From Sipunculus nudus (Eukaryota; Annelida; Sipuncula; Golfingiida; Sipunculidae), in assembly GCA_026874595.1 (NCBI GenBank), contig CM049308.1:43535327-43599326 (forward strand): a stretch of DNA of 64,000 bases, read 5' to 3'. The translations under genes were made by a program, and so were the position numbers. Positions within the stretch are counted from its first letter, which is position 1. Each line of letters begins with the position of its first letter. Shown piece after piece: positions 63,401 to 64,000 of this stretch. The notes under the pieces are model-generated. The model made no database searches, had not been told where the DNA came from, and worked only from the letters and a program-made list of their open reading frames with translations.

Positions 63401-64000
63401 GTTTTCTGCAAAAATGGCCGATTTAAATTGCGAAAGAAGCGTTTTAGAAGCTTCATTAGGCCATTTAGGACCTGTTACAAACGTCGTTTTCGCCGAAATC
63501 AGCTCGGTTTTCGCGTAATACAAGATCGTGTTTTCTGCAAAAATGGCCGATTTAAATTGCGAAAGAAGCGTTTTAGAAGCTTCATTAGGCCATTTAGGAC
63601 CTGTTACAAACGTCGTTTTCGCCGAAATCAGCTCGGTTTTCGCGTAATACAAGATCGTGTTTTCTGCAAAAATGGCCGATTTAAATTGCGAAAGAAGCGT
63701 TTTAGAAGCTTCATTAGGCCATTTAGGACCTGTTACAAACGTCGTTTTCGCCGAAATCAGCTCGGTTTTCGCGTAATACAAGATCGTGTTTTCTGCAAAA
63801 ATGGCCGATTTAAATTGCGAAAGAAGCGTTTTAGAAGCTTCATTAGGCCATTTAGGACCTGTTACAAACGTCGTTTTCGCCGAAATCAGCTCGGTTTTCG
63901 CGTAATACAAGATCGTGTTTTCTGCGAAAATGGCCGATTTAAATTGCGAAAGAAGCGTTTTAGAAGCTTCATTAGGCCATTTAGGACCTGTTACAAACGT

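Larger units (their letters stand above)
39770..64000 (+). repeat. 129-bp satellite array, homogeneous right part
   Basis: About 188 monomers, nearly all exactly 129 bp (example monomer 46383-46511), continuing past the window edge. The monomer is ~41% GC, with 11 CpG where ~5.4 are expected from base composition. It has a SwaI site (ATTTAAAT, monomer bases 12-19) and a HindIII site (39-44). Variants: TCTGG for TCTGC; a ggctgttgtctgatg...ccctttaggatcttcattaccc form (17 copies); and a gtattacaagatcgtattttatgg-like form at the 40.7, 42.6, 44.3, 52.6, 54.5, 60.3, 60.6 and 62.1 kb positions. A 43-residue frame is open on each strand, giving long meaningless open frames. Confidence 0.98.

Noticed and set aside
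13727-64000. CRISPR-like array
   Set aside because: Direct head-to-tail 129-bp repeats with no unique spacers, in eukaryotic DNA with introns.

Overview
The window is metazoan genomic DNA. It is AT-rich, has spliced genes with GT/AG introns and one AATAAA-type poly(A) signal, and is full of minisatellites, a MITE-like element and homopurine or homopyrimidine tracts. The amino-acid-transporter paralogs and repeat style suggest a lophotrochozoan, possibly a mollusc, but that is inference. There are no bacterial operons, no RNA genes and no CRISPR.

Layout: (1) 1-2414, the 3' end of a plus-strand SLC7-family (heteromeric amino-acid transporter light chain, b(0,+)-like) gene: coding exons 668-817, 1451-1631 and 2190-2257, with a poly(A) signal at 2409. 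The intron before the first exon carries a ~56-bp tandem array made of copies of that exon's own splice acceptor and first ~14 codons. (2) 2415-8438, intergenic DNA with dispersed repeats and a ~230-bp MITE-like element (7203-7432). (3) 8439-12596, the 3' end of a second SLC7 gene on the minus strand, convergent (tail to tail) with the first: coding exons 12596-12476, 10392-10243, 9347-9167 and 8509-8439. Exon lengths 150 and 181 bp and the phases are identical in the two genes, so they are paralogs. A 17-bp minisatellite sits in its last intron. (4) 12597-13226, the flank of the array with a CpG-rich stretch full of GCGA/TCGC words, then a 500-N gap (13227-13726). (5) 13727-64000, one satellite array of a 129-bp monomer, interrupted by a second 500-N gap (39270-39769) and running off the right edge, about 385 visible monomers. 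The left part is a patchwork of variant monomers in duplicated blocks and becomes indel-rich toward the second gap. The right part is homogeneous, in register, and built of multi-kilobase higher-order blocks (offsets 2,580, 7,740 and ~17,800 bp, all whole numbers of monomers).

The very long open frames in the array (up to 14.5 kb on plus and 7.2 kb on minus) follow from 129 being 3 x 43 with a stop-free frame on each strand; I do not call them genes. The most interesting items are the exon-derived acceptor minisatellite, the higher-order structure of the satellite, the one C/G site in the monomer that varies far more than the rest between long duplicates, and the fact that the array lies where the 5' half of the minus-strand transporter gene should be.
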